Below the pieces are notes generated by a model. That model saw only the letters and a program-made list of their open reading frames with translations, ran no database searches and was not told the origin of the DNA. A DNA stretch of 64,000 bases, taken from Nematostella vectensis. Its lineage: Eukaryota > Cnidaria > Anthozoa > Actiniaria > Edwardsiidae. Positions 36,601 through 48,751 of the stretch are shown here, in pieces; positions within the stretch are counted from its first letter, which is position 1; each line of letters opens with the position of its first letter. Where the stretch lies: positions 2,361,501-2,425,500 of the forward strand of contig NC_064040.1 of NCBI RefSeq assembly GCF_932526225.1. Reading direction: 5' to 3'. The position numbers and the translations under genes were made by a program.

Positions 36601-36663
36601 TCGCCTAGTCGGGAGAGGTCTGTCGCTTAGTCGGGTGAGATCCGCCGCCTAGTCGGGTGACGG
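36601..36663. repeat. 22-bp tandem repeat x3 at the CoA-transferase stop codon
   Basis: The word tagtcggg recurs at 36606, 36628 and 36650. The rightmost copy contains the last codons and the stop (CTA on the plus strand at 36649-36651). The other two copies extend into the 3' UTR and repeat the same coding end. Confidence 0.85.
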
Positions 36664-39600
36664 CATGCATTTCAGTCGGTCAAAGGAGGCTTTTTCGAGC
36701 TCCTCGCGGTGTTTCGGATGCGAGATACGGATCAGTTCGTAGGCTCGCTGGCGCAGGTTTTTACCGAAGAGTTGCGCGATACCATACTCAGTCACAACGT
36801 AGTGCACATGCGCACGTGTCGTCACCACGCCAGCGCCTGAAATCAACCAATCATCATCAGGAACGCAAAGTGTCGTCTTTGCAAAATAGCAGCAATTTTG
36901 ACACAGATGGAACTCAACAACAAAGGTTGTGTGAGAATGAAAAGAGGCTCAACTCATACGCACCTTGTTTGATGAATGGTACGATTTTTGATTCGCCTTT
37001 GCTTGTAGTTGAGTTCAGCGCAAGAATGGGTTTCCCCAGGCCATCATAGCCCAGGGCTGCACCTCGTAAGAAGTCTACTTGACCCCCCACACCTGAAATT
37101 GGCAAATAACATTTTTATATAAATTAACTCAGTCTTCCTAAGATGCATTGCACTATCGGTAAAAGGTCCCAAAAGAGTCCACATAAAATAGCATTTTTGC
37201 CACGAACCTCTACCATCAGGCGGTGAATACATCAGAATACATAAAGCCGCCAAGAATTTGGCTTTCGCTCGCGTTGAAAATATCCGCCATGGCAATGTAT
37301 CATGGGTAGATACGAGAGAGTGGTCCTATTGACCTGCTTTATTAGCTGTAGGGTTTATAATCAAATTAAAGATTCTATTTTGTGAAGTGTTCGTACTTTC
37401 TATCTTTTGTAGGAATTTCTCTCTTAATAAATCTTTGTAAATTTCACATTTTACTACGAAATGGAATTCATCTTCTACATCTTTCTTACATGTTGGAAAA
37501 ATCCTTTCTTCAACCTTTGTATAGGTTCTTGTGTGCCTTTCTCAATTTGCAAATTATGGTTACTTATTCTTAGTCGAGTTAGAGCAATCCTATGCTCTAT
37601 GGCAGGGATACTTATTCTTAGTCTTAAAGTTCTTAGTTTATTGCGTTCGTTACTAATTTTACTATTGTCATTTAAGATTTCGCTGATCCAATTTTGAAAT
37701 CTAATGTCTTTAAACCTTAGGTAAATATTGTAAAAAAGCTTTCTGTAATTATTAGTTCATTGTGTGGAAACCAGGCATACCCAAATCCACCCCCCCCACC
37801 CCCAAGGTCTGTGTTACCTTAGGTAAATATTGTTTAAAAAGCTTTCTATATATAATTTATTTAACCTTAGGTAAATATTTTTTAAAAAGCTTTCTGTATT
37901 TATTAGTTCATTGTGTGGAACCAAGGCATACCCAAAACCTCCCCCCCCCCTAAGGTCCCCCCCAAGGTCCCCCCCCCCAAGGTCTCTGTTACCTGAGTAC
38001 ATGCGAGTGCCAATGGAGTCAGACACAACTTGTCCGGTCAAGTCGACCTCTATGCAGGAGTTAATGGCCGTCATCTTGGGGTTTTGACTTGAGATGGCGA
38101 CTAGATTTACAAAGCCGACATCAAGCATAACTGGGGAGATAAGACGTGTGATTTTTGCAAAATTAATTCACAAGTGAATTTGTACAGTAGACATGATAAG
38201 TATCACAAAATATAGGCCTCGTAAAATCAATATGCTTTTTCCCTTCCACTTTGCTACAGGTACACCCCTTCGGTGTCTTCCCCATGCCCGCCACCCCCCC
38301 CCCCCCCCCCTCCCAGCAGTGTAATCAGCACACAAAGACAGACAGACTGGACACACCTAACACCAAATGACCACCCAGTTCACTTACCTACAAAGGGGTT
38401 GTTATCAATAAACTCAAACACTTTTTTGGTGCCGATCACAAAGCTACCAACAATCCTTCCTGGCAAGATCTTCTTCTTGGCATTTGTAACAGCTCCACGC
38501 TCTACCAGGTCAACAACACCATCACTGAACATCTCTGAATGGATACCAAGGTCCTTGTGGTCCATTAGCTCAGCTAGGCAACAGTCTGGAATACTTCCAA
38601 TTCCTTGAAAAAAGGGGAAAATATCAGTGTCAGTGTCACAAAAACCAGATGAGCAGGCATGGATAATATATGATCAAGTCTAGGATTTGGAGTTTTTTTC
38701 AATAAAAAGAGACTTCGTTTTGGTGGTCAGGGGCATGGGTGGGTTTAGGGCAAGAGCTGACTTTGCCCCCTTTTCATTTTCTCTTCGTTTTCTCACATCT
38801 ACAGCATTGGATGAAAGTAATATGCCACCTCTTCATAAGGTTTTCTTACATCTACAGCATTGGATGAAAGTAATATGCAACTTTGAGTCCTCTTTACACT
38901 ACCCCTTCTTAAGGGAGGTGTGTGTGACTAACTCTGCCATTCCATACCCCTAATGCCTCTGGACTTACCCATTCCATACCCCTAATGCCTCTGGACTTAC
39001 CTATTCCATACCCCTAATGCCTCTGGACTCACCCATTCCATACCCCTAATGCCTCTGGACTTACCCATCTGCAAGGTGGCACCATCAGCCACCAAATTCT
39101 CTGCGATGTACTTCCCAATCTTCCTGTCTTGTTCACTGGGCACTCCAGTCTTGTGTTCAGGCAGAGGGAAGTCAGCGACACAGAGAACATCTAGATGTGA
39201 CTGATGAATGCCTCCGGGACCTTGTGTTCGAGGGCACTGGGGGTTCACAAGCCCTGTGAAATTGACCAGAGATTAAGAACCAACAAGGCTTTTGTATTTT
39301 AAGTACCTTTTTTATGAGAACCTAAGATGTATGGCAGGGAAGAATAGGTTCTTATTTGAAAGATCACTTAAATGTTGATTGTCAAATAAAAACAGACGGG
39401 GTGATCATTGACAAAATCAATTTTAACTCTAAGGGAGGGCACTTTGGGGTGGTCAACAGAAATTCTTACCCCTAAGAGATAGCAAATTTGGTGTAGTCGA
39501 AGGTATTTTTAACCCTAACAGATTGCAGAATAATAAAAAAAACGTTTAACACCATCTTAGGAACAGCAACTAGTCAAATTTTATACACTAAAAGATAACA

Positions 39601-42600
39601 GACTCGAAAAAAAACGTTTAACATCCCCTTAGGAATAGCAGTTGGTAGAATTTTATACCCCAAGAGATGGCAAAATCAGAAAAATCCTCCCCAGGGGTTA
39701 TTAGTTATGGGATTTAAACTAGCTGTGTTTGCGCTTGTATGCACCATGAATGGCTCTTTCAGATTCTTCTACTTCATAAAATGTTATCATTAATACAAGG
39801 GAGGAATTTTTTAAATCACATACAAAAAAATCAGATACCAAAATATTGCTGTTCATGAACTTTTTGAATGCCAACACAACCCTGAAACCAATTCTAGTTT
39901 TTTGTTTGTAAAATTTTTCTTGTTTTTTTTTTCTTTTGTAAAATTTTTCCAATTAAACATTGTGACATGTTTTGTATTTGTCAGCGTTATTCACTGCAAC
40001 CTTAGTTGAGGCCACAAACCATGGGTCTAAAAAAGTTCCCTTAAACTCTATCGCAGTAGAATTTCATTTGTTCTCAATGACATCTACTAAGATGTTTCCT
40101 GTCTCGTTGGTTTCAACCACAGTTAGCCAGTTACTGAACCTAGGTTGGAAGCTCTAGTTTAACCACAGCATTAGCCTGATTTGTTAAAAGTTACCCTGAT
40201 TTATAAGAACCTATTCAGCCTGACCTTGAAATTTCTAGTTTCTTATATGTAGGCATTTACTGTATCTAAAATAAAGGTAAGAACAAAAACTTAGGATCTG
40301 CTAGCCAAGCAACAGATAGCTCAAAGCTTTTTACATAATGGGTAGCACTCATTGCTGGCAGTAGCTGGCAGGAAGAACATGATAATGACAAAATCTCCTA
40401 AAATTGCCAGTGCAGTTCTACACAGAATCACTCACCAATAATATATTTTGCATTTTGTAAAGCTGCCCTTGTGACATCAACACTAGGGCCCAAAGTACAG
40501 AAGCCATGCTTGTCAGGGGGACTGACTTGAATCAGGGCAACATCTAGTTCAATCAGATTACGATGGAAAACAAGAGGAATCTCACTAAGAAAGATTGGAG
40601 TACAGTCAGCTCTGCCGTCATTGATAGCTTTCCTACAGTTGGCCCCAATAAAAAAAGAGTTGTCACGAAAGATCCCTGAAAATATAAAAATATTTTAAAT
40701 TAGTTTTTGATGCAATCGAATAGTTTGAGGCCATTTAATATTCACAACAACTAAACAAACAAACAAATATATATATAACATGTGGACCTATGTATGATCA
40801 TGACATATACATTTTTAGTCATTTCTTGCGTGAGGAATGTCAAAGTGAATTTAAAAAATAAATAATTTAGAACAATAAACAAGATGAACTATAAACAATT
40901 TTTTTTCCACTCATCAATCAAAGTTCAGAACATAGTGGCATTGAAATTAAACCCACATTGAAAATTTGCTCATTCTAACAATTTTCCTCTAATGTCCAAG
41001 GTTTTTTGGTAAAACAGCTTATATATTTTCCTCTAATGTCCAAGGTTTTTCGGTAAAATAGCTTATATATTTTCCTCTAATGTCCAAGGTTTTTTGGTAA
41101 AACAGCTTATATATTTTCCTATGTCCAAGGTTTTATGGTAAAACAGCTTATATCTTTTCCTCTAATGTCCAAGGTTTTATGGTAAAACAGCTTATATCTT
41201 TTCCTCTAATGTCCAAGGTTTTGTGGTCAAATTGCTTAAATATATTTTCCTCTAATGTCCAAGGTTTTGTGGTAAAATAGCTTAAAGGGGAACTGCAAGC
41301 TAAATACAACCAGGACTCATATTGAGATGTAAAAACAAAAAATACGCTTACTGTAGGTGTTTTCGCGCGGTTATGATTCGTTTTCGAGAAATTCGACGTT
41401 TCGCCGCCATCTTGGATGTTTTGCTCGTCAGCGCTCGCTTTTGTGATGTACTGTATGAACAAGATGCCGTTTTGTTCCCGCCTTATGCAAATATTTATTC
41501 TCATTGCAGGCGCGCCTCTTCGAGTTACACTCAGACTACCCCTTGTAAACTAGCTGCGAGCTGTAATCACCGAGGTTTCAGCATATCAAACTCAGATACA
41601 AAGTATGATGTTACTACATAGGACGAAGAACATCAATTAGGGGAACACTGTTTAAAACAAGATCGAAAAAGTGTGACAGAAGACCATGAAGTGAAACAAA
41701 ACCCAATATGTGCGACTTCATGTACTCAAACGACTGTTCGATAAGCTTACAACATAGAACTTATCGTTTGATCCGCCACAAGTGCCTGGATTTAAGTACT
41801 TTTCCACATAACAGAAAAACTGTAAGTGATATTTTGAAATATTTTGAAATACTGTTGAAAATGTTAATAGAAGGCATTTAGCAAATTGGAAATAAATTCG
41901 ATAAGAGTACGTGTTTACATGCAGCTTTTTTAGCGAGGAGCGAGGAAATAGTCGATGAAGTAGATTTTTTTAGATTATTTGTTGATTGTATTTATACTAA
42001 TTGTGTGCTAGCTATAACTGCCGAACAGACCTTCTAATAAAATTGTGTAGATGAACTGCTAAAAGTTGTGTATTTGATTGCATACTCTCGTCTCAGTGAG
42101 TCTTTGCATTAAAAACTGTTGTAAAATGAGAGTCATTCTTCGGGATTGAACAGGCTTATATTTAAGGTAAAATTATAGTAAAAAGCAACCCCTTTTTTTC
42201 AGTGCATTTCAAGTAATCATGCAGTAGAGATCGTGCATGGTATGATGTTCACCATCTTGGTAAAATATGAACAACTATAACAAATTTGGAATCACCATAA
42301 CAGCATCAAAACTCCCCTAGTAAGCCTCACTAGTCAGCCCCCAGGACATTTTGTTCTTCGGCTAGAAGAGGGGTCTTAAAAGAAAATAGAAAGAGGGGGT
42401 TTAGAATGATAGAAATAGGGGTTTTATTTCAAAATTTCTGTCTCTAGCTTTTGGCACTTGGTAATTTTAGCCCCTAGTTAGCAGAGCTTTTACTGTAATC
42501 ATATAGAAGGTAGCACTAAACAATAAGCTAATAAATGTTCATATAAAATAAGACAAGACAACTCCTCCCTATTTCCGCCATTTATTGGTTCAACAAAAGA

Positions 42601-45600
42601 ATGAATATAAAATTTCTGCTGAGCATTAGTGCATTTCCAAGGGAATTGCAGCCCCAATCCAACAACCACCTCCCCCTCATTGACACACTCCAGGCTACAG
42701 GCAAGGGGTACACAATACAAAATCATATAAAAACTTGTTCAGATATTGGCAATGTGTGGTGCCAACATGATTCTGTCCATAGAAAACTAAAAGGGTTGAT
42801 CTTTTTGCCCAATCTATTAATGATTGATATTGATTGTGTTCAAATAAAAGTCTAACACTGACCCATAACCCTAGATTCAGATATTTGCAATTTGATTGAA
42901 ACAAGTCAGTATACTCCACATAGTCAAAATAAATGTAGACTCACATATATAGCACAGCTGCACAACCTTTTATTGTGGTACAGGTGTGAAGCATGAAGTT
43001 ATTCTTTTTAGGTTCTTCATCAGTGTAATCCTTGCATTCAAACATTCTCATATACTGGTAACATTTGATTGGACTTTTATCATCCAGAGGTGGGGAATGC
43101 AGTCATCAACCACATTCCAGAAAATGATAAGCAGCACATCACCTTGTGACTGCCACCAAAATGAACAAATAAAATGGACTGTTTGTACAATAGTATTTTA
43201 AGTCACTAGCTTGATTCTTCATTTTTAGAGCATCACTCTAATAAAAAAAATATTATAAGGTTCTTATAAAAAAAAGGAATGTATTTATTATAACTTACAG
43301 TACTTTCATATTATGAAAAGTCCAAATACCAGCAGACAATCAAGAGGCTATATTGAAACACTATAGTAGGCATCCATGAGTTCAAATAATTGTGTAAAAA
43401 GTAGCCAATAAAATGATGGTTGTACTTTATTGACTGAAAAACATTACAGCATCCTTGCAGTATAAATTTTAAATAATGTATAATGTATAGTTAACAATAA
43501 ATGATATATGAACTATTTTAAAGAAAACGCCATTCATATTATAAAATACAGATTAAAACCATAGCCAGTCAAAGCTATTACAGTAACATTACTAAAGGTA
43601 TTTCGCAGAATAAAGAAGAATGAAAACCTGAAGTTTCTAAATAAATTCTCATATTAGCCTAGCGTATAAAGGATGCAATTTCGGATGTCATGTTACATAA
43701 TTGACTTCAAAGCAAAGTACTTGAAATGTAGAATGTAAGACAAGGAAAATGTTATACCTGAATCTTCTTATTCATTTTCAAGTAAAAGCTTATTTTACCC
43801 ATTTTAAGGCTAATAACTTCATTAGCAGCACGACAAAGTTTTTACGCACATGTACACCGATTCCTCAGATCCATTGTGGTTTGGTTGTGATATGCTTGCT
43901 CTTGCATAGTTTCGAGCTTGAATGATTTAACGTGAGGTTGTTTGATGCAACGTGGAATGAGACGAAAACAAATGGCTGCCACAAAGTTTCAGCGGTAATG
44001 CCAAAGAGCAACATAGACCACGCCATCTTGTTCATACAGCACGTCACAAAAGCGACCGCTGACAGTTTATGCGCTGACGAGCAAAACATCCAAGATGGTG
44101 GCGAAACGTCGAATTTCTCGAAAACGAATTATAACCGCGCGAAAACACCTACAGTAAGCGTATTTTTTGTTTTTACATCTAAATACGAGTCCTGGTTGTA
44201 TTTAGCTTGCAGTTCCCCTTTAAATCTTTTCCTCTAACATCCAAGGTTTTGTGGTGAAATAGCTTAAATCTTTTCATCTACTAATGTCCAAGCTTTTGTG
44301 TTATAAAATAACTTAATTTTCTAACCTTCATATTCCTCCTTGGTATGCTCTGCATTCCCTTCTATATGAATATGGATGACCTCAACATTTTGCAGGTTGG
44401 CCTTCTTGCCCCACTTGGCCATGGCTTCCACTAGAGGGATGGGTGTGGCGGCGGCACTGTGTACAAACACCTTCATGCCTGCACAAAAGAGAACAGTTAA
44501 AACTTGTACAGTTAATAAAGAGACATCAATATTACAGACAGCCTCAAAACCAAAAAGTGTGTCTGTTATATAGAGTTGTCAACTAATTTATAGAGGTTCC
44601 GCTGTACACAGAGGTACTGTAAACTGTTTGGTGGTTATGGAGATTCTGCTGTACTCAGAGGTACTTTTAACTGTTTGGTGGTTATAGAGGTTCTGCTGTT
44701 GTAAACTGTTTGGTGGTTATTGAGATTCTGCTGTACTCAGAGGTACTTTTAACTGTTTAGTGGTTATGGAGATTCTGCTCTACACAAAGGTACTGTAAAC
44801 TTTTTAGCGGCACATTGCACACGACAAAAGTTAAGACCCTAAATTTGTAGAGTAATTTTGCTTCAATTAAATATTGCCTCAAAACATGCTTCAGAGATAT
44901 TGCATCAAAACATGAATAAAAATATGAAAAAAGGCATTGATGGTGAACAGTTAATTCATAATTTTTCTTTAAGGTTTCGCAAGGTTGACAATATGGGGCC
45001 ACCATTTAACATGTCTACCATGTCATGAGGGAGACAAAGTCCCCAATGAAGAGACTCAGGTTTTCACACTTTGGTCCTCAAAAAGTTAAGGATAGTAGAA
45101 AGGGTCGTCGACCGGCTCTCGTAGAATGCGTCTTGACGGGCTAATATTTAACGAAATATTGTGAATAATATATCGTTTTAAAGCTGAATACATGTAGAAT
45201 ACTACCATAAATCTAAATTTAGTGATTTGTTTATACGGTATGAAGCGCGCCCTGAAAACTGACAAAACAAGTGGTGTTTACATATAGAGTTATAGGACCA
45301 CAGGGTTACCACGTAAGACCGGCTCAAACGCAGAATATCAATCAGCACATAACAAACACCAAAATCGAGTCTGCGAATTTTGATTGGTTGTTTTGTTCGA
45401 AAGGGAATGGTTTTCAAAGTCGTAAGACGTTCTGATACCCGATCTTCGTTACATAACAGTTCATAATTCGGCAAAAGAAAGGACTCTCGAAAATCGCAGA
45501 CACGATATTAATCTCAAATTATCGACTAAAACAATGTTTCAAACATGAACTCTTTACAATAAATTGTGTTGTGCCAATAGCTTCTTAAAGCACGCAGATT

Positions 45601-48600
45601 GGAGCAAAACTCATAGCAGAGTTATTCGCCGCTAAAGCTAAGTAAACATAAGAGGATTAAGAGGCAACCTGTCACTACCCTCTTCACCATTAACACAAGT
45701 GCCGACAAGCTCCCTGCTCGTGGGATACGGCTCCCTATTTTTCATGGGGAGCTCGTAATATGAGCACTGAGAACTCTTTGTGCCTGCGTTGTAGCTCATC
45801 ACAAATCGCAACCAGTAAGAAGCCATGGCAAAGACATGAAATGCGTCAAAGAGAGTAAGCTAAAAAGAAAGCGTGAAACCTCGAGTTAATAAGGGAAGGC
45901 AAGCCACTATGGCTAAGGCCACTAAACAAACGTGGTGCTACAACTCCCCAAGTTATCGACAATGCTCTTGCTTCTTTGGATCCACGAGATAAATGATATC
46001 ACCCTGGCTTCCAGAGGCTGAATACCCGCTTTGCACAGTATGCTAGGGGGCGCTTCGTTTGAAAAACTCTCCGAGCCTCTGGTTTTCAGGGTAGAACGAT
46101 ATTCGCTTCATTTAAAAATCTTTCAATACGTCAACGATCCATTTTTGTCCAGATATGATGGTTGATAGCCACGGATTTCGGTTAGATTTCGCTTTAGGTT
46201 TTACCACGTTGAAGTTCGGAAAAGTCGATGGAGTCACAGTATCATAATAAATGCTTATAGGAATTATAGTTTAAGAAGTATGCGAGAGTGGCGCCAAAAT
46301 TATAATAACACTGTGTTGTGTCACCTCAGATTTGAAACCTCCCGGATAACGAGCACCAAATTAGTTGTGGGATGCTGTGTCTTAAAAGGATTAAAGGAAT
46401 TGTGACACCTTTCGTGTTAGGTCTATATTCGACAGAAAACGAGCTTTCCTTGTAACTCACGATTCTTTTGAGATAAAAAGAAAATTCTTTTTGGAAATTG
46501 TAGTTTATTTGTTACCAAATCAATTCGAAATTATAAAAAAAAATTGGGTCAGAGAGTGCTTCTGACCCTTTCCACTAACCTTAAGCTCATAGCACTAAGC
46601 TATCTTACATTACTTTAAAAAATGGTTAGGGTTTGACTTTCCCTAATTCCAACAACCGTAATGATTTGAATAAAAGCCCAGGGCGCTTACTTATTTTTTT
46701 CGGGTCTTTGGGGAAGGGGCTTATTGGAGATGGGGCTCTTATTGGGGAGCGGGCGCTTATTGGGGAGGGGGCGCTTATTGGGAGATGGGGCGCTTATTGG
46801 GGAGGGGGCGCTTATTGGGGAGGGGATGCTTATTGGGGAGGGGGCGCTTATTGGGGAGGGGGCGCTTATTGGGGAGGGGGCGCTTATTGGGGAGGGGGCG
46901 CTTATTGGGGAGGGGGCGCTTATTGGGGAGGGGGCGCTTATTGGGGAGGGGGCGCTTATTGGGGAGGGGGCGCTTATTGGGGAGGGGGTGCTTATTGGGG
47001 AGGGGGCGCTTATTGGGGAGGGGGTGCTTATTGGGGAGGGGGTGCTTATTGGGGAGGGGGCGCTTATTGGGGAGGGGGTGCTTATTAGGGAGGGGGCGCT
47101 TACTGGGGAGGGGGCGCTTACTGGGGAGGGGGCGCTTATTGGGGAGGGGGCGCTTATTGGGGAGGGGGTGCTTATTGGGGAGGGGGCGCTTATTGGGGAG
47201 GGGGCGCTTATTGGGGAGGGGGCGCTTATTGGGGAGGGGGCGCTTATTGGGGAGGGGGTGCTTATTGGGGAGGTGTCGCTTATTTGGGAGGGGGTGCTTA
47301 TTGGGGAGGGGGCGCTTATTGGGGAGGGGGTGCTTATTGGGGAGGGGGTGCTTATTGGGGAGGGGGCGCTTATTGGGGAGGGGGCGCTTATTGGGGAGGG
47401 GGCCACCTATTTCACTTTGGTGGAAAATACCAGCATTTGAATCAATTGAGAACAAAAATTTGGACACATAGGTATAAAGATGTTGAAGTGATAATAATCA
47501 GACCTGTGTTGTAATTAAGATTTACATCATTCAAGTGGTGTTTTTGTAGGGATCTTATTAGTGTGAGGGAAGGGGGGGGTTATTTGGTAAGGGGCGCTTA
47601 TCAGGGAAGGAACTTTTTTTAAAAGGAGGGTGCTTATTTGAATCATTACCGTAAGCAGCTTGAATGATACGGTAGGTGTTGTACAGGTCGTCCATATAGG
47701 AGCTATACATGTGCATGGACTGAGGTTGCATATTTTATAATTCAACCCAGTTATTCAGGAAATTGTATAAGTATAAGACAATCACTGTACAGGACCAAAA
47801 ACATAACATAATTTAGGAGTTAGCCTCAAAGAAAGCCCTGTTTGGACGAGTTTTTATTTTCTTTGTAGTATTCTAGTTTTGTTTTCATTTTTAAATGTCT
47901 AGACTTAAAAAATGCTTAATTAACTTAATCAATGTTGTTTCCTTTTCAGTGGTCGCAGCGGGACAGACTATTAATTCATTGCTTGTCGAAGCTCAAGCAA
48001 AATAATCTCAAAGCATTAACGAAAGTCTAAGCTCTTCTGCATTTGCATCGCATGAGGAAATAAATTTCATGTTGGATTCCTGCTGGTACCGCGGATTAAA
48101 ATTTCTATGTGTCATTTAGGGTTTAATAAATCTCTTGCAAATTATGGTTCCAATTTCATTGCATTTGTGCAATAATGGATGAATTATTGTCTGTTTATTG
48201 GTTGATATGTAGCGAGCACAGGGGATCTTTTCGGTTCTAAACTCGCCTGATTTTATAACTTGCACGGCTTCTTCGGGTGATTTCCATGCCGGAGTTCGAC
48301 CTGGCAGCGGATGGAATGGCTCCGAGGAATACGTGTAGTAGGGACGGTTTGCTGTGAAATTTAAACAATATTTACTATAAAAAGACAGAAAAGGCACAAG
48401 AACCACAACTGGCAAGCATTTTGTAGCTTGAATAAATCAGAAACAAGCTTGAAATACGTAAAATAGGTGAAGATTTCATTGATCACTCTGTAAACTCACA
48501 ACTCGCTTCCCCAGCCTCGCGATTTCGTACAGAAATCCACGAAGAAACTGCCGGTCGAACAAATCTTGGCTTGACAGCTCGACTCAGGGCTAGCCTCGTC

Positions 48601-48608
48601 GCTAGCAT
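36649..48608 (-). CDS. Mitochondrial acetyl-CoA hydrolase / 4-hydroxybutyrate CoA-transferase-like enzyme, 488 aa
   Basis: There are nine exons on the minus strand: 48608-48500, 48351-48247, 44478-44326, 40675-40436, 39253-39065, 38603-38388, 38130-37993, 37092-36964, 36836-36649. All phases close. Intron 2 begins with GC (TCAG|GCGAGT); the others are GT-AG. The N-terminus is Arg-rich and lacks acidic residues for about 30 positions ([20 protein letters not shown]), a typical mitochondrial presequence. The family blocks follow in order: [71 protein letters not shown] (Glu289 is the likely catalytic glutamate that forms the CoA thioester), [42 protein letters not shown]. Expected role: CoA transfer between acetyl-CoA and a short carboxylate such as 4-hydroxybutyrate in the matrix. 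The preferred substrate cannot be read from sequence. Confidence 0.93.
37716..37993. repeat. Complex tandem repeat (about 2.5 units) ending at a splice donor
   Basis: Units begin ccttaggtaaatatt at 37717, 37816 and 37865 and end in aaggtct(g/c)tgtta. On the minus strand the end of the last unit is the intronic flank of the exon 7 donor (CAG|GTAACAGAGACC). A second GTAACACAGACC occurs at the previous unit border (about 37804-37815). C-rich runs separate the units. Confidence 0.8.
38294..38310. repeat. C17 tract in CoA-transferase intron 5
   Basis: This is a run of 17 C on the plus strand just beyond exon 6 on the intron 6 side. Its length is likely unstable. An antisense frame through it is not coding. 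Confidence 0.85.
38942..39070. repeat. 32-bp tandem repeat x4 copying the exon 5 splice donor
   Basis: On the minus strand, donors occur at 39064 (the real exon 5 border, ATGG|GTAAGTCC), 39032 (GTGAGTCC), 39000 (GTAAGTCC) and 38968 (GTAAGTCC). The spacing is exactly 32 bp. Each is followed by agaggcattaggggtatgga. All four match the 5' splice consensus well. Confidence 0.95.
40980..41285. repeat. 44-bp tandem array (7 copies), left part
   Basis: The monomer contains cctctaatgtccaaggtttt and ggtaaaacagcttatat. The array lies in CoA-transferase intron 3 and continues on the far side of the transposon at 44222-44320, so it was split by the insertion. Confidence 0.9.
41286..44219. mobile_element. 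2.9-kb TTAA-flanked transposon with long inverted repeats
   Basis: TTAA lies at 41282-41285 and 44220-44223. The ends read AGGGGAACTGCAAGCTAAAT and, reverse complemented, the same sequence. Inverted similarity continues for about 180 bp, through ccgccatcttggatgttttg and the gcgctcgcttttgtgatgt region. No transposase frame survives inside; the frames present are short and unrecognised. TTAA target and AGGGGA-type ends fit Kolobok or piggyBac. It sits in CoA-transferase intron 3, inside a monomer of the 44-bp array. Confidence 0.88.
44222..44320. repeat. 44-bp tandem array, right part
   Basis: Two further monomers (cctctaacatccaaggtttt and a degraded one) continue the array at 40980-41285 in the same orientation. 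Confidence 0.85.
44580..44805. repeat. About 55-bp tandem repeat (4-5 copies) in CoA-transferase intron 2
   Basis: The words ctgtttggtggttat and gattctgctgtactcagag recur with variable spacing. It lies about 100 bp upstream (minus sense) of exon 3. Confidence 0.8.
44806..46680. other. CoA-transferase intron 2, unique part
   Basis: This is intronic sequence without a recognisable gene. Frames of up to 90 codons here lack matches to any family I know. Confidence 0.4.
46717..47403. repeat. 18-bp G-rich minisatellite (about 38 copies)
   Basis: The monomer is cgcttattggggaggggg, with occasional g-to-a and c-to-t changes. Degenerate outliers continue at 47560-47640. Since 18 is six codons, long frames (up to 239 codons) appear in several frames on both strands; they are artefacts. 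The plus strand carries dense GGGGAGGGGG blocks. It lies in CoA-transferase intron 2, so the G-rich strand is the non-template-sense complement of that transcript. Confidence 0.97.
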
Positions 48609-48729
48609 TTTGTGGATTTGTAAAATCGCTCTTCGTAAAGGAAGAGAGGTTTATTTCTAGACAAATCCGTGGTTCAAGATGGAAGACTTGATCATCCGGC
48701 TACGCTCCTACACCACCCGATGACAGGGA

Positions 48730-48751
48730 TGACGTCACTGCTGTGACGTCA
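48730..48751. promoter_or_regulatory. Two CRE-like sites upstream of the CoA-transferase gene
   Basis: TGACGTCA occurs at 48730-48737 and 48744-48751, centred 126 and 140 bp upstream of the ATG at 48608. The palindrome is the classic CREB/ATF site. Two perfect copies spaced 14 bp apart near a start are suggestive of promoter function. Confidence 0.5.

Noticed and set aside
38273..38608. 111-codon plus-strand frame
   Set aside because: Antisense to CoA-transferase exon 6 and a C17 run.
46633..47471. Long open frames of 150-239 codons in several frames of both strands
   Set aside because: Pure consequence of an 18-bp repeat (six codons) without stops; hexapeptide repeats only, inside an intron.
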